The notes beneath the pieces were generated by a model. It worked only from the letters and a program-made list of their open reading frames with translations. It was not told the origin of the DNA and searched no databases. This document shows positions 34,940 through 44,397 of a stretch of DNA of 64,000 bases, piece after piece. Positions within the stretch are counted from its first letter, which is position 1. Every line of letters starts with the position of its first letter. The DNA is from JABCPE02 sp963518845 (GTDB lineage: Bacteria > Bacteroidota > Bacteroidia > Flavobacteriales > Weeksellaceae): positions 1 through 64,000 of the forward strand of contig CAUQKV010000010.1 of assembly GCA_963518845.1 (NCBI GenBank). Reading direction: 5' to 3'. A program made the translations under genes and the position numbers.

Positions 34940-35949
34940 ATGAGAGCAGTATTTTTATCATTGTTTATGTTTTGTTTGAATCTTGTATTCGGACAAAACA
35001 TAGAGGAAATCAAACTAAATGTTAATATTCAAGACCCTATGAAATCTACAAAAAGTCTGAGTTTATTGGATTTGAGAGAGAATAAAGAAGTGGGTCAGAT
35101 TAAAAAAAATTCTTCAGGAAAAGAATCTAAAGTAGTTTTTCAGAAAGAAGAAAAACAAGCTGTGAAAGAATGGTTTGAAAAGTATAATGAAACTAAAGGA
35201 AAAGATGAATTGTATTTGGTTTTGAAGAAACTAAATATTTCACAAGAAGATGCTCAGAACAAATTGGAGGTTTCTGCGGGTGTATTTGCAAAAAAAGCGG
35301 ATAAATTCCATTATATCTCTAAAGTGGATACGGTACTTTTTGACCAAGGAAATTCAAATGCTTTGGTTCGTGCTATTCCTGCTCTTCTCGGAAATGTAAT
35401 AAAAAAATCATACAAAATTGTTCCTTGGAAAGAAGAACTTTCGCAGGAAAATCTTGCTAATTATGAAGAAGTAATGAAACAAAATATGCCAGCCTTTGTA
35501 GAAACAACATTAAAGGATGGGGTTTATAAAAGCTATCTTCATTTTTTAGACAGACGCCAGAAGAAGGGCATTTTACTATTGTAAAAAATGAAAAAGGTGA
35601 GGTTCTTAGAGCAGTAAAAGAAGACAACAAAACAAAGATTCCAGCGAGACAAATCAATATCTATGTTGCTGATGGGAAAGCCTATAAAAATACTCTTGCG
35701 GGCTTTGTAGAAATGGAAAAAGATAATAGAGGCTACTATATAATGTCTAATCATGCATCCTTATTTCCAGCGAAAACAAGTCCAACATATGGAATAATGT
35801 TCGGATTGGCGGGTGGTTTAATTGGTGGCTTGATTGGCGGAACAATAGATGCGGTTAGAGATAATAATAAAGCTAAAAAAGAACAAGCCAAAGAAAAATC
35901 TAAATATTATATAGACCATCTTACAGGCTATTACATGTTAGAAGAATAA
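34940..35949 (+). pseudogene. Frame-shifted secreted protein with glycine zipper
   Basis: From ATG 34940 the first frame encodes a signal peptide (MRAVFLSLFMFCLNLVFGQ) and about 205 residues up to LHFLDRR, then runs to a stop at 35582-35584. The next frame, from codon CCA at 35557 to the stop at 35947-35949, continues sensibly (PEEGHFTIVKNEKGEV ... YYMLEE) and includes a glycine zipper GLAGGLIGGLIGGTIDAV. One C missing from a short C-run at 35557-35558 would explain it. Joined, the protein would be about 335 residues, exported, with a hydrophobic Gly-rich segment near the C-terminus. The family is not recognised. It may be a true recent mutation or a sequencing error. Confidence 0.75.
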
Positions 35950-35960
35950 TAATTTATACC

Positions 35961-35991
35961 AAAAGAGATTGATTTTTTCAGTCTCTTTTTT
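35961..35991 (+). terminator. Terminator between the broken gene and lepA
   Basis: AAAAGAGA (35961-35968) pairs with TCTCTTTT (35982-35989), with inner pairs extending the stem to about 12 bp, followed by T. It overlaps the -33 part of the lepA promoter. Confidence 0.75.
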
Positions 35992-36001
35992 GTTATCTTT
36001 G
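35969..36001 (+). promoter_or_regulatory. Promoter of lepA
   Basis: TTG (35969-35971), 22 nt, then TATCTTTG (35994-36001), within the allowed spacing for Bacteroidota promoters, 19 nt before the lepA start codon. It shares bases with the upstream terminator hairpin. Confidence 0.65.
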
Positions 36002-36020
36002 CAGGATACTGATTTTTGAA

Positions 36021-37817
36021 ATGAAAAATATAAGAAATTTTTGCATCATTGCACATATTGACCACGGTAAATCTACCTTGGCAGACCGACTTTTGGAGTA
36101 TACTAATACAGTGACACAGAGGGAGTTGCAGGCACAGACTCTTGATGATATGGATTTGGAAAAGGAGCGAGGAATTACCATAAAATCCCATGCTATCCAG
36201 ATGGACTATGAATACAAGGGCGAAAAATATGTTCTTAACCTTATTGATACTCCTGGGCATGTGGATTTCTCGTATGAAGTTTCGCGTTCCATCGCGGCAT
36301 GCGAAGGAGCTTTGCTGATTGTAGATGCAGCACAAAGCATTCAGGCTCAGACTATTTCCAATCTTTATTTGGCGTTAGAAAACGATTTGGAAATTATTCC
36401 AATTTTGAATAAAATAGACCTTCCTTCAGCAAATCCTGAGGAGGTTACAGATGAAATTGTCAATCTTTTGGGCTGTAAGCCAGAGGATGTTCTCCGTGTT
36501 TCTGGAAAAACAGGAGCAGGTGTGAAAGAACTTTTGGAGCAGATCGTGGAGAGAATCCCAGCACCAGAGGGCGACCCAGAAGCACCGCTGCAGGCGTTGA
36601 TTTTTGACTCTGTGTTTAACCCATTTAGAGGAATTGAGGCTTATTTCAAAGTGGTAAATGGAAGCATCAAGAAAGGGCAGAAAGTGAAATTTATGGCGAC
36701 AGACCGCACCTATGATGCCGATGAGGTAGGAACTTTGAAACTAAAACAAGCGCCTAAACAAGAGATAAAATGTGGAGATGTGGGCTACATTATTTCTGGG
36801 ATAAAGGATGCCCGTGAGGTGAAAGTGGGGGACACTATTACTTCCACTGAAAACCCAGCTCCTGCACCGATAGAAGGTTTCGAAGAGGTGAAACCGATGG
36901 TGTTTGCGGGAATTTATCCGATAGAATCAGAGGATTTTGAGGAGCTTAGGGCTTCATTAGAAAAATTAAGGCTGAATGATGCTTCGCTTGTTTTCGAGGC
37001 AGAAAGTTCGGCGGCGCTGGGCTTTGGTTTCCGTTGTGGTTTCCTTGGAATGCTTCATATGGAGATTGTTCAGGAGCGTCTTGACAGGGAGTTTGGGATG
37101 AATGTAATCACTACCGTTCCCAATGTATCTTACCACGGCTACACCAAGAAAGAACCAGATGTTCCTATCCTCATCAACAACCCATCCGAGATGATGGACC
37201 CTACCACGATGGACAGAGTGGAAGAGCCGTATATAAAGGCTTCTATCATCACTAAGTCTGATTTTGTGGGGGCTGTGATGACACTTTGTATAGAAAAACG
37301 AGGCGAAATAGTGAACCAGTCTTATCTGACTTCTGACCGAGTGGAATTGATTTTCAATATGCCATTATCAGAGGTGGTGTTTGATTTTTATGACCGATTA
37401 AAATCTATTTCCAAAGGATATGCATCGTTTGACTATCACCCAATCGGTTTCCGTCCATCTAAATTAGTGAAAATGGATATCCTTATCAATGGTGATATGG
37501 TGGATGCGCTTTCTTCCCTGATACACGATTCCAATGCCTATAACATTGGTAAAAAAATGTGCGAGAAACTTCGCGAACTGATACCGAGACAGCAGTTTGA
37601 TATCGCAGTTCAGGCGGCTCTGGGAACTAAAGTAATCGCCCGAGAAACTATAAAAGCTCTTCGTAAAGATGTAACCGCAAAATGTTATGGTGGTGACATC
37701 TCTCGTAAGAGAAAACTCCTTGAAAAACAAAAAGAAGGAAAGAAAAAAATGAAACAAATTGGGCGTGTAGAAGTTCCTCAGTCTGCGTTTATGGCGGTTC
37801 TGAAGCTGAATGATTAA
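36021..37817 (+). CDS. lepA: Elongation factor 4 (LepA)
   Basis: A 598-residue ribosome-associated GTPase. G1 is AHIDHGKST (about 10-18), the effector region holds ERGITIK, G3 is DTPGH, and G4 is NKIDLP. Domain II, the EF-G-like domains III and V, and the LepA-specific C-terminal domain with KCYGGDISRKRKLLEKQKEGKKKMK are all present. LepA remodels stalled or back-translocated ribosomes and helps initiation. Length is exactly typical. It has its own promoter; the RelA/SpoT-domain gene starts 16 nt after it. Confidence 0.98.
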   Translation: MKNIRNFCIIAHIDHGKSTLADRLLEYTNTVTQRELQAQTLDDMDLEKERGITIKSHAIQMDYEYKGEKYVLNLIDTPGHVDFSYEVSRSIAACEGALLIVDAAQSIQAQTISNLYLALENDLEIIPILNKIDLPSANPEEVTDEIVNLLGCKPEDVLRVSGKTGAGVKELLEQIVERIPAPEGDPEAPLQALIFDSVFNPFRGIEAYFKVVNGSIKKGQKVKFMATDRTYDADEVGTLKLKQAPKQEIKCGDVGYIISGIKDAREVKVGDTITSTENPAPAPIEGFEEVKPMVFAGIYPIESEDFEELRASLEKLRLNDASLVFEAESSAALGFGFRCGFLGMLHMEIVQERLDREFGMNVITTVPNVSYHGYTKKEPDVPILINNPSEMMDPTTMDRVEEPYIKASIITKSDFVGAVMTLCIEKRGEIVNQSYLTSDRVELIFNMPLSEVVFDFYDRLKSISKGYASFDYHPIGFRPSKLVKMDILINGDMVDALSSLIHDSNAYNIGKKMCEKLRELIPRQQFDIAVQAALGTKVIARETIKALRKDVTAKCYGGDISRKRKLLEKQKEGKKKMKQIGRVEVPQSAFMAVLKLND

Positions 37818-37833
37818 TTTAAAAATATTTTGA

Positions 37834-38883
37834 ATGGCATATTCTAAAAAAGAAATTACGAAAGCAGGTAATATATTGGTTTCTTCTAAATCGGAAGAAG
37901 AAAGAAATGAAGCCTATACAAAAATAAATGATTGGAGAACAAATCATCTACAGCCTTTAAAGGTTATAAAAAAGAAAATAAAAAATATATTGGATAAATA
38001 TAAAATAACTTCTTTTTTACTTTCTCAAAGATTAAAACGATTAACTTCTATTATGTATAAACTAGATTTAAATCCTAGTATGGGATTAGGAGGTATGCAA
38101 GATATAGGAGGATGTAGAGTTGTATTGAAAGATGTAGAAGACTTAAATAAATTCAAAAAAATTCTTGATGAAGGTATTCCTCTTAAAGCAGAGAAATCTA
38201 ATGATTATGTTGAAAATCCTAAAGAATCTGGTTATAGAAGTATTCATTATGTATATAAGTATCTTTCAAAAGCTGATAAATATAATAATTTAAAGATTGA
38301 ATTACAGATAAGAACTAAATTACAACATAACTGGGCAACAGCTGTTGAAACGGCAGGCGTTATAACAAGAACTTCTTTAAAATCTAGTCAAGGTGATGAT
38401 GAATGGTTAGATTTTTTTAAGATAGTAAGTTCTTTATTTGCTATAAAGGAGAAATTACCTACTCTTGATATACATAAAGATTTAACAGAACAAGATTTAA
38501 TGTTAGAGTTTAATCGCTTATCCAAAAAGCTTAAAATAATAGAAACATTAAAAGCTTTACGGATGACTGCTAAACATCTTGAAGATAGGAAATTTCCTGA
38601 AGGATATTATTTATTGTATATAAATATTGAAGATAAAAAACTCAGTTTAAGGCAATATAAAAAAGGGCAAAAAACACAAGCTACTGAGGAATATTTAGAA
38701 ATAGAAAAGAAAATAGAAAAAGAAGTTGGAGATACAAAAAATGCTGTTGTATTAGTTTCAGCAGATTCTCTAAAGTCTCTAAAAAAAGCATATCCAAGTT
38801 ATTTTTTAGATACATCAGAATTTTTAACTGCCCTTGAAAAGATAGATGAAAATTGTAAGTTATTAGGATTAATTGAAGAATAA
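37834..38883 (+). CDS. RelA/SpoT-domain nucleotidyltransferase (candidate toxSAS)
   Basis: A 349-residue protein whose first half is a (p)ppGpp-synthetase-type domain: MQDIGGCRVVL (Asp90 and Arg95), ESGYRSIHYVYK (133 on), IELQIRT (155-161) and LQHNWATAVE. These match the nucleotide-binding and catalytic core of RelA/SpoT, without the HD hydrolase, TGS or ACT domains. The C-terminal third (about 235-349; PEGYYLLYINIED, AVVLVSADSLKSLKKAYPSYF) is a separate domain. Small stand-alone members include alarmone synthetases and toxSAS toxins such as CapRel that pyrophosphorylate tRNA or make toxic nucleotides. The gene is markedly AT-rich against lepA and nrnA on either side, implying transfer. Which product it makes is not deducible. 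Confidence 0.85.
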   Translation: MAYSKKEITKAGNILVSSKSEEERNEAYTKINDWRTNHLQPLKVIKKKIKNILDKYKITSFLLSQRLKRLTSIMYKLDLNPSMGLGGMQDIGGCRVVLKDVEDLNKFKKILDEGIPLKAEKSNDYVENPKESGYRSIHYVYKYLSKADKYNNLKIELQIRTKLQHNWATAVETAGVITRTSLKSSQGDDEWLDFFKIVSSLFAIKEKLPTLDIHKDLTEQDLMLEFNRLSKKLKIIETLKALRMTAKHLEDRKFPEGYYLLYINIEDKKLSLRQYKKGQKTQATEEYLEIEKKIEKEVGDTKNAVVLVSADSLKSLKKAYPSYFLDTSEFLTALEKIDENCKLLGLIEE

Positions 38884-38993
38884 ATTAGAAAATTTAAAAA
38901 GCAATTATATACCATTTATTTAAATTTATTGTATTATATTCTATAATAATCTGTAGTTAAACTATATAAATATATTCACAGAATATTCAGTTT

Positions 38994-39998
38994 ATGTTTA
39001 GTAAAGAGGCTTTGTCAGAGATAGAAAATCTGATTTCAGTAAAAGAAAAAATAGTAATCGTTACCCATTACAATCCTGATGGAGATGCCATCGGGAGCAG
39101 TCTTGGGCTTAAGCATTTCCTTAGGAATAGAGGCGTAGAGGCGGAAATCATCGTTCCCAACGACTTCCCAAAATTCCTAAAATGGATGCCCGAAGCCAAA
39201 AAAATAACTATCGCAGAGTATAAAAAAAGAAAAGCCATAGAGCTGATAGAGGCTGCGGATGTGGTATTTTGCTTGGATTTTAATACTTATACAAGGATAG
39301 GCATGGTAGGCGACTGGGTAAGCAATTCCAAAGCTGTTAAAATCTTGATAGACCACCACCAGCAGCCTGGTGAGTTTGATTTTGTCTATTCCGATACCAA
39401 TATTCCTGCTACTTCGCAGATGGTTTATCATTTTATAGAAGCGTTGGGACAGGAAAATCTAGTAGATGAAAACACCGCAAAATGCCTATATACAGGGATA
39501 ATGACCGATACGGGAGGTTTTCGGTACCGTTCCACGAGTGCGACTACACACAGAATTATCGCGAATTTAATAGAGAAAGGCGCAAATCCTGCCGAGATTA
39601 GTTCTAACACTTGGGATAATAATACGGTGAGCCGTCTGAAACTGCTTTCCTTGATTTTAGGACGAGTAGAATTGGTTAAAGATAATGAAGTGGTTGTTCT
39701 TTGGCTGAAACGAACCGAACTGCAGGAATTTGGCTTTGAAAAAGGAGATACTGATGGCTTTGTAAATTATGGACTGAGCCTCGCTGGTGTGAAGGTTTCT
39801 GCATTCTTTATGGAAGACCTTTATGAAGATTTTATCAAAATATCTTTCCGTTCCAAGGAAGATGTAGATGTCAATCAGTTCGCTAGAAAATATTTCAATG
39901 GTGGCGGACATATCAATGCCGCTGGAGGAAAATATCTGAAATCTCTGGAAGAGACAATATCAGACTTTAAGAAAATTGTAGAAAAAGAGGGAATATAA
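38994..39998 (+). CDS. DHH family phosphoesterase (NrnA-like)
   Basis: A 334-residue protein of the bifunctional oligoribonuclease/pAp phosphatase type. The DHH domain shows THYNPDGDAIGSSLG (metal site, about 25-40), FCLDFN (about 86) and the signature IDHHQQPG (about 119-122). The DHHA1 domain ends with FNGGGHINAAGG. These cytoplasmic enzymes degrade nano-RNA or 3'-phosphoadenosine 5'-phosphate, and some act on cyclic dinucleotides. Its upstream region is AT-rich, and it is followed by a bidirectional terminator shared with psd. Confidence 0.92.
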   Translation: MFSKEALSEIENLISVKEKIVIVTHYNPDGDAIGSSLGLKHFLRNRGVEAEIIVPNDFPKFLKWMPEAKKITIAEYKKRKAIELIEAADVVFCLDFNTYTRIGMVGDWVSNSKAVKILIDHHQQPGEFDFVYSDTNIPATSQMVYHFIEALGQENLVDENTAKCLYTGIMTDTGGFRYRSTSATTHRIIANLIEKGANPAEISSNTWDNNTVSRLKLLSLILGRVELVKDNEVVVLWLKRTELQEFGFEKGDTDGFVNYGLSLAGVKVSAFFMEDLYEDFIKISFRSKEDVDVNQFARKYFNGGGHINAAGGKYLKSLEETISDFKKIVEKEGI

Positions 39999-39999
39999 A

Positions 40000-40029
40000 A
40001 AAGCTGCCATATTTGGCAGCTTTAGTTTT
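40000..40029. terminator. Bidirectional terminator between nrnA-like gene and psd
   Basis: AAAGCTGCCA (40000-40009) pairs with TGGCAGCTTT (40014-40023) around TATT, with A-run and T-run on the outside. Confidence 0.85.
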
Positions 40030-40686
40030 TTATGCGTTTTTTAGTTTTGCGATTACATCGATACCTCCTGTGGTAATGTCTCCTATTTTGCAGAGAACTT
40101 CTGTGCCGATTGGCAAGAAAACATCCATTCTAGAACCGAATTTGATGAAGCCCAGCTCGTGCCCTGCTTTGGCATCATCGCCCACTTCTGAATACATTAC
40201 GATTCTTCTTGCGACATATCCTGCTATCTGTCTGAATACTACTTTTTGATTAGTCAGAGTATCCACAGCTATCGTTGTTCTTTCGTTTTCTGTGGAGGAT
40301 TTTTCGTTCCAAGCCATTAGGTATTTCCCAGCATGGTATTTTCGGTAAGAAACTTTTCCTGTCACAGGATATCTGCATATATGTACATTGAGAGGAGACA
40401 TAAAGATAGAAATCTGAAGGCATTTTGTTTTCAAAACTTCGTCCTCTTCTACTTCTTTTATCATTACTACCTTCCCATCAACAGGCGCAACTACAGTGTC
40501 CGTATGTTCTGAAATATTTCTGTTTGGAACACGGAAAAACCAAACAACCAAGCAGAATAAAATAAGTAAAGGCAGGGTTACCAATACCGAATATCTACCA
40601 AGAAAAAAATGCGAAATGGCAGATAGCAAGGTTAAAACCAATAAAGAAACGATAATAGTCCCTTTTCCTTCTCTATGAAGTGTCAT
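40030..40686 (-). CDS. psd: Phosphatidylserine decarboxylase proenzyme
   Basis: This 218-residue short-type (archaeal-like) Psd makes phosphatidylethanolamine from phosphatidylserine at the inner membrane. Two N-terminal hydrophobic helices (about 10-45) precede the catalytic part with VAPVDGKV, FMSPLNVHICRYPV and the self-cleavage motif FGSRMD near residue 186, where the Ser becomes the pyruvoyl group. It starts 12 nt after cdsA on the same strand, fitting their shared pathway, since CdsA supplies CDP-diacylglycerol. Confidence 0.94.
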   Translation of the reverse strand: MTLHREGKGTIIVSLLVLTLLSAISHFFLGRYSVLVTLPLLILFCLVVWFFRVPNRNISEHTDTVVAPVDGKVVMIKEVEEDEVLKTKCLQISIFMSPLNVHICRYPVTGKVSYRKYHAGKYLMAWNEKSSTENERTTIAVDTLTNQKVVFRQIAGYVARRIVMYSEVGDDAKAGHELGFIKFGSRMDVFLPIGTEVLCKIGDITTGGIDVIAKLKNA

Positions 40687-40698
40687 AATTTTATGTAT

Positions 40699-41571
40699 TT
40701 AAATTAAGTTTTCTATAATAAAATATAAATATACCACAGGCGCACATAGGATGAAGCTGTCCAGTCTGTCCAGCACACCGCCATGCCCAGGAATGATGTT
40801 TCCGCTGTCTTTCACGCCGAAAGTTCTCTTTAGCTGACTTTCTACCAAATCTCCAAGAGGCGCAAAAATAGAAACAAGAAGTCCAACGAGAATCCAATTT
40901 CCTCTCAGTTCAGGCATGTTTTGTTCAATGAAAAATCCTAAAATCAAAGTGCAGATTACTCCACCAGCAAAACCTTCCCAAGTTTTTTTTGGGCTGATTT
41001 TTGGAGCCATTTTATGCTTTCCAAACATTCTTCCCGCAAAATACGCAAAACCATCACTGCTCCATATTAGCGTAAACAAGACAAAAGTCTCCCAGCCAAA
41101 ATGTTTTTCGGAATAATTAAACATTGGAAGCCCTAATGCAAATGAAAATGAGAGAAATACATAAATTACGATGAATATCAGTTTCCCATTGTCATAATAA
41201 AGTTCATTCGGGTATTTGAATAAAGTAAATGAAGCGATGAAAACTAGGGCAATACCCAAAAGTTCTTGGATATTAAAGATAAAGTAGAAATCATGATTTA
41301 GGAATCTTAGCCCAAATCTATAAAAAACGATGAACCCAACTGGGAAAACTATCCATTTCCACCAGCCTTCGCCGAATTTCATTATTCTAATCGCTTCCCA
41401 AGCACCTACCACAACAAAAAATAAAATCAAAGAAAGGTATAAGTACTCTTGTTTTACATCAATATTTAGGAAATCTTTTAAGTAAACGGAGCCGAAATGG
41501 GTAGTGCATAGAAAAATGACCAAACCATAGACTGCTCCAGAAATAGTACGCTGAATTAAATTCTTATCCAA
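40699..41571 (-). CDS. cdsA: Phosphatidate cytidylyltransferase
   Basis: A 290-residue polytopic inner-membrane enzyme that makes CDP-diacylglycerol from phosphatidate and CTP. The family signature reads SDGFAYFAGRMFGKHKM followed by SPKKTWEGFAGG, and the end holds LGDLVESQLKR and GHGGVLDRLDS, the conserved metal-binding region. About seven transmembrane helices are visible. It lies between the LUD gene (20 nt) and psd (12 nt), forming a phospholipid synthesis pair. Confidence 0.96.
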   Translation of the reverse strand: MDKNLIQRTISGAVYGLVIFLCTTHFGSVYLKDFLNIDVKQEYLYLSLILFFVVVGAWEAIRIMKFGEGWWKWIVFPVGFIVFYRFGLRFLNHDFYFIFNIQELLGIALVFIASFTLFKYPNELYYDNGKLIFIVIYVFLSFSFALGLPMFNYSEKHFGWETFVLFTLIWSSDGFAYFAGRMFGKHKMAPKISPKKTWEGFAGGVICTLILGFFIEQNMPELRGNWILVGLLVSIFAPLGDLVESQLKRTFGVKDSGNIIPGHGGVLDRLDSFILCAPVVYLYFIIENLI

Positions 41572-41590
41572 AATTAGAAATTTAAAAAAA

Positions 41591-42175
41591 TTAATCTTCG
41601 AGCAAAAGTAAGAAAAGTTTTGGATATTTCTTGTTCGGATTGTCTAAATTTGATTTTCCTCCACTTATTGATGTTATTTTTTTAATGTGGCTTTTCCGTT
41701 TTATTCTTGACATGGCCTCGCTGAGGTCTTCCACTATCTGTGAAACATTCGCCATGATGATGATTTTTTCGGGAAGCATCTGATTACTAAAATGCAGTAT
41801 ATTATCACATGAAAGCACGATTTTTGCATCAAACGCAATCAAATATTCACAAGTGATAAATGCAGCATCATTTCGTTTATCCAGACATTTTGTATAAGAA
41901 GTTTTTGTAGCGTCTAAGAATTTCTGTAAATCCTCATCACAGCAGAAAACAGAGGTAATATTTTCAGAATCGATGATTTTATGAAGGATAGGAAGAGCTT
42001 CAGCTTCATTTCCGCAGTAGTTAAAAACACCTCCTGAGAGAGTGAATAACTGAGCGAATTTATAATCAACATCGACATGTTTAAGAGTATCTCCATAATC
42101 AAGGAGACCTTGAGGAGATTTATTTTTTTCTTCGCCACCGAAGATTTTACCGATTAAATTTTTAAAAAAGCTCAA
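41591..42175 (-). CDS. LUD-domain (LutC/YkgG-like) protein
   Basis: A 194-residue protein with the LUD fold: FKFAQLFTLSGGVFNYC-type start (about 38-54), DAAFITCEYLIAFDAKIVLS (about 105) and the end LSEAMSRIKRK. LUD proteins are linked to lactate utilisation, but the Bacteroidota versions beside ftsH and cdsA have no shown role. It starts about 200 nt downstream of the ftsH stop, with a terminator between them, and stands 20 nt before cdsA, so it likely heads LUD-cdsA-psd. Confidence 0.85.
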   Translation of the reverse strand: MSFFKNLIGKIFGGEEKNKSPQGLLDYGDTLKHVDVDYKFAQLFTLSGGVFNYCGNEAEALPILHKIIDSENITSVFCCDEDLQKFLDATKTSYTKCLDKRNDAAFITCEYLIAFDAKIVLSCDNILHFSNQMLPEKIIIMANVSQIVEDLSEAMSRIKRKSHIKKITSISGGKSNLDNPNKKYPKLFLLLLED

Positions 42176-42345
42176 TTATAATGCAAAAATTATATTTAAA
42201 TAGGTCACGAAGTTAATAATAATTTTGAATAAATCAAAAAACAAACAGGTTTCATGTAAGGATTGATAAACAAAATTGATATTATTTGAATCAAATAACG
42301 AAGAATTTTGTAAAAAAGTATAAACCTTAGTTTTTACAAACAAAA

Positions 42346-42373
42346 AAACCTCTCTAATTTTATAGAGAGGTTT
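42346..42373 (-). terminator. Terminator of the rsfS-ftsH operon
   Basis: AAACCTCTCTA (42346-42356) pairs with TAGAGAGGTTT (42363-42373). Read on the minus strand the stem is followed by a run of T, just after the ftsH stop codon. Confidence 0.85.
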
Positions 42374-42380
42374 GATTAAA

Positions 42381-44384
42381 TTATGATTGAGAATCTTTTA
42401 TTTCATCATTTTCGGAAGGTTTTTCTTCCTCTGGAGTGTCAGTCACGGGAGGAGCAGAGTTTTCTGCTGGAGTAGGATTTTGTTCCTCTTTTTTAGAAGT
42501 TTCAGCAACTTCTGGTTCCCATGCTCTCTTTCCGAAGATTTCTTCCAAATCTTCTCGGAAAATCACTTCTTTTTCAATAAGTTTATCCGCTAGAGCCTCT
42601 AATTTATCTTTGTTTTCAGTTAAAATTCTAATAGCTCTTTGGTACTGATTTTCAATAATTTTGGATATTTCTTCATCTATGGTCTTCGCTGTATGTTCTG
42701 AATATGGTTTTCCAAAGTTGTATTCAGACTGTCCAGAACTGTCATAATAAGAAATGTTTCCTATTTTGTCATTTAGACCATATATGGTAACCATAGCTTG
42801 GGCTCTTTTGGTTACTTTTTCTAAGTCAGAAAGCGCTCCAGTAGAGATATTATTATATACAACCTGCTCAGCGGCACGCCCTCCTAGTGTAGCACACATT
42901 TCATCTAACATTTGTTCTGTAGTGGTCAGCTGTCTCTCCTCAGGAAGATACCAAGCCGCACCCAGTGAACGCCCTCTAGGAACGATGGTTACTTTTAGTA
43001 GTGGATTGGCGTGTTCTGTAAGCCAAGATATTGTTGCGTGTCCTGCTTCATGGATGGCAACTCTTCTTTTTTCAGAAGGTTTTATTGCTGTATTTTTCTT
43101 TTCCAAACCACCGATGATTCTATCCACCGCATCTAGGAAATCTTGTTTAGTAACACTTTCATGCCTGTTTCTCGCAGCGATAAGAGCAGCCTCATTACAT
43201 AAATTTGCAATATCCGCACCACTGAACCCTGGAGTTTGTTTTGCTAAAAATTCTTTATCAACAGATGGGTCAAGTTTAATTTTCTTTAAATGAACTTCAA
43301 AAATTTCTCTTCTTTCGTGGACTTCAGGAAGGTCTACATAAATTTCCCTGTCAAATCTTCCCGCTCTAAGAAGAGCCTTGTCCAAGATGTCTGCACGGTT
43401 GGTAGCCGCCATCACGATGACATTGGTATCCGTTCCGAAACCATCCATCTCTGTAAGTAGCTGGTTAAGAGTATTTTCTCTCTCGTCGTTAGCTCCGCTG
43501 AAATTACTTTTACTTCTCGCTCTACCAATGGCATCAATTTCATCAATAAATATAATCGCAGGAGATTTTGCTTTTGCTTGGGCAAATAAGTCACGCACAC
43601 GAGACGCTCCCACACCCACGAACATTTCTACAAAATCAGACCCTGAAAGCGAGAAGAAAGGTACTCTTGCTTCTCCTGCCACAGCTTTTGCAAGAAGGGT
43701 TTTTCCTGTTCCTGGAGGGCCTACAAGCAGCACTCCTTTCGGAATTTTACCACCTAATTTAGTGTATTTTTCAGCATTTTTTAGGAAATCTACTACTTCC
43801 TGCACTTCTTCTTTTGCTCCTTCGAGACCTGCCACATCTTTAAAGGTGATGGCAGCATCTTTTTCGCTAACTAATTTGGCTTTAGAACGCCCAATGTTAA
43901 ACATACCGCTGCTGCTTCCACCGCCGCCGCCCATTCTTCTGAAAAGAAAATAGTAGAGCAGGGCAGAAAAACCAATCCACATAGCCATGGAGATAAATGT
44001 ACTCTTCATAGCGGAACCAGAATCTCCGAAATTGATTACCGTTTTTATCTCAGGATTGGTCTTTTTGATTTCATGAAATCTTTCTTGAAGATATTTCAGA
44101 TCTCCATAAGATAATTCTAAATCTGGATTTGCTCCTTGTGAAAAAGGAAGCATTATATCTTTTTGGTCTTCAGTTTTTTTTCTTGCTTCTGAAGTTAAGA
44201 ATATATCAGCTTTGTGTGTATCTCGGTATACTTTTATCTCTTTTATCTTTCCTTGCTGCATTAAGCCGAAAAATGTATCCTCATCTACTGGCTTTACCGT
44301 AGAAGATGAGCTAAGCATCGGATAAAAGAGCATTCCCAATGCGATGAGAATGACTACATAGAACCAATTAAATCCTTTGTTCAT
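42381..44384 (-). CDS. ftsH: ATP-dependent zinc metalloprotease FtsH
   Basis: A 667-residue membrane AAA+ protease that degrades membrane and regulatory proteins. It has two transmembrane helices (about 8-24 and 130-147), Walker A GPPGTGKT (222-229), Walker B IIFIDEID, the second region of homology RAGRFDREIYVDLP, and the zinc motif HEAGH. The C-terminal 45 residues are a Pro/Glu/Thr-rich tail. It starts 13 nt after rsfS and is followed by a terminator. ATG 44384 (MNKGFNWFYV) fits the usual short N-terminal cytoplasmic part. Confidence 0.97.
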   Translation of the reverse strand: MNKGFNWFYVVILIALGMLFYPMLSSSSTVKPVDEDTFFGLMQQGKIKEIKVYRDTHKADIFLTSEARKKTEDQKDIMLPFSQGANPDLELSYGDLKYLQERFHEIKKTNPEIKTVINFGDSGSAMKSTFISMAMWIGFSALLYYFLFRRMGGGGGSSSGMFNIGRSKAKLVSEKDAAITFKDVAGLEGAKEEVQEVVDFLKNAEKYTKLGGKIPKGVLLVGPPGTGKTLLAKAVAGEARVPFFSLSGSDFVEMFVGVGASRVRDLFAQAKAKSPAIIFIDEIDAIGRARSKSNFSGANDERENTLNQLLTEMDGFGTDTNVIVMAATNRADILDKALLRAGRFDREIYVDLPEVHERREIFEVHLKKIKLDPSVDKEFLAKQTPGFSGADIANLCNEAALIAARNRHESVTKQDFLDAVDRIIGGLEKKNTAIKPSEKRRVAIHEAGHATISWLTEHANPLLKVTIVPRGRSLGAAWYLPEERQLTTTEQMLDEMCATLGGRAAEQVVYNNISTGALSDLEKVTKRAQAMVTIYGLNDKIGNISYYDSSGQSEYNFGKPYSEHTAKTIDEEISKIIENQYQRAIRILTENKDKLEALADKLIEKEVIFREDLEEIFGKRAWEPEVAETSKKEEQNPTPAENSAPPVTDTPEEEKPSENDEIKDSQS

Positions 44385-44397
44385 ACATATATTTTTC

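Noticed and set aside
43378..43953. A 191-residue plus-strand reading across ftsH
   Set aside because: It is antisense to the conserved AAA+ domain of ftsH, with no independent motif or promoter.
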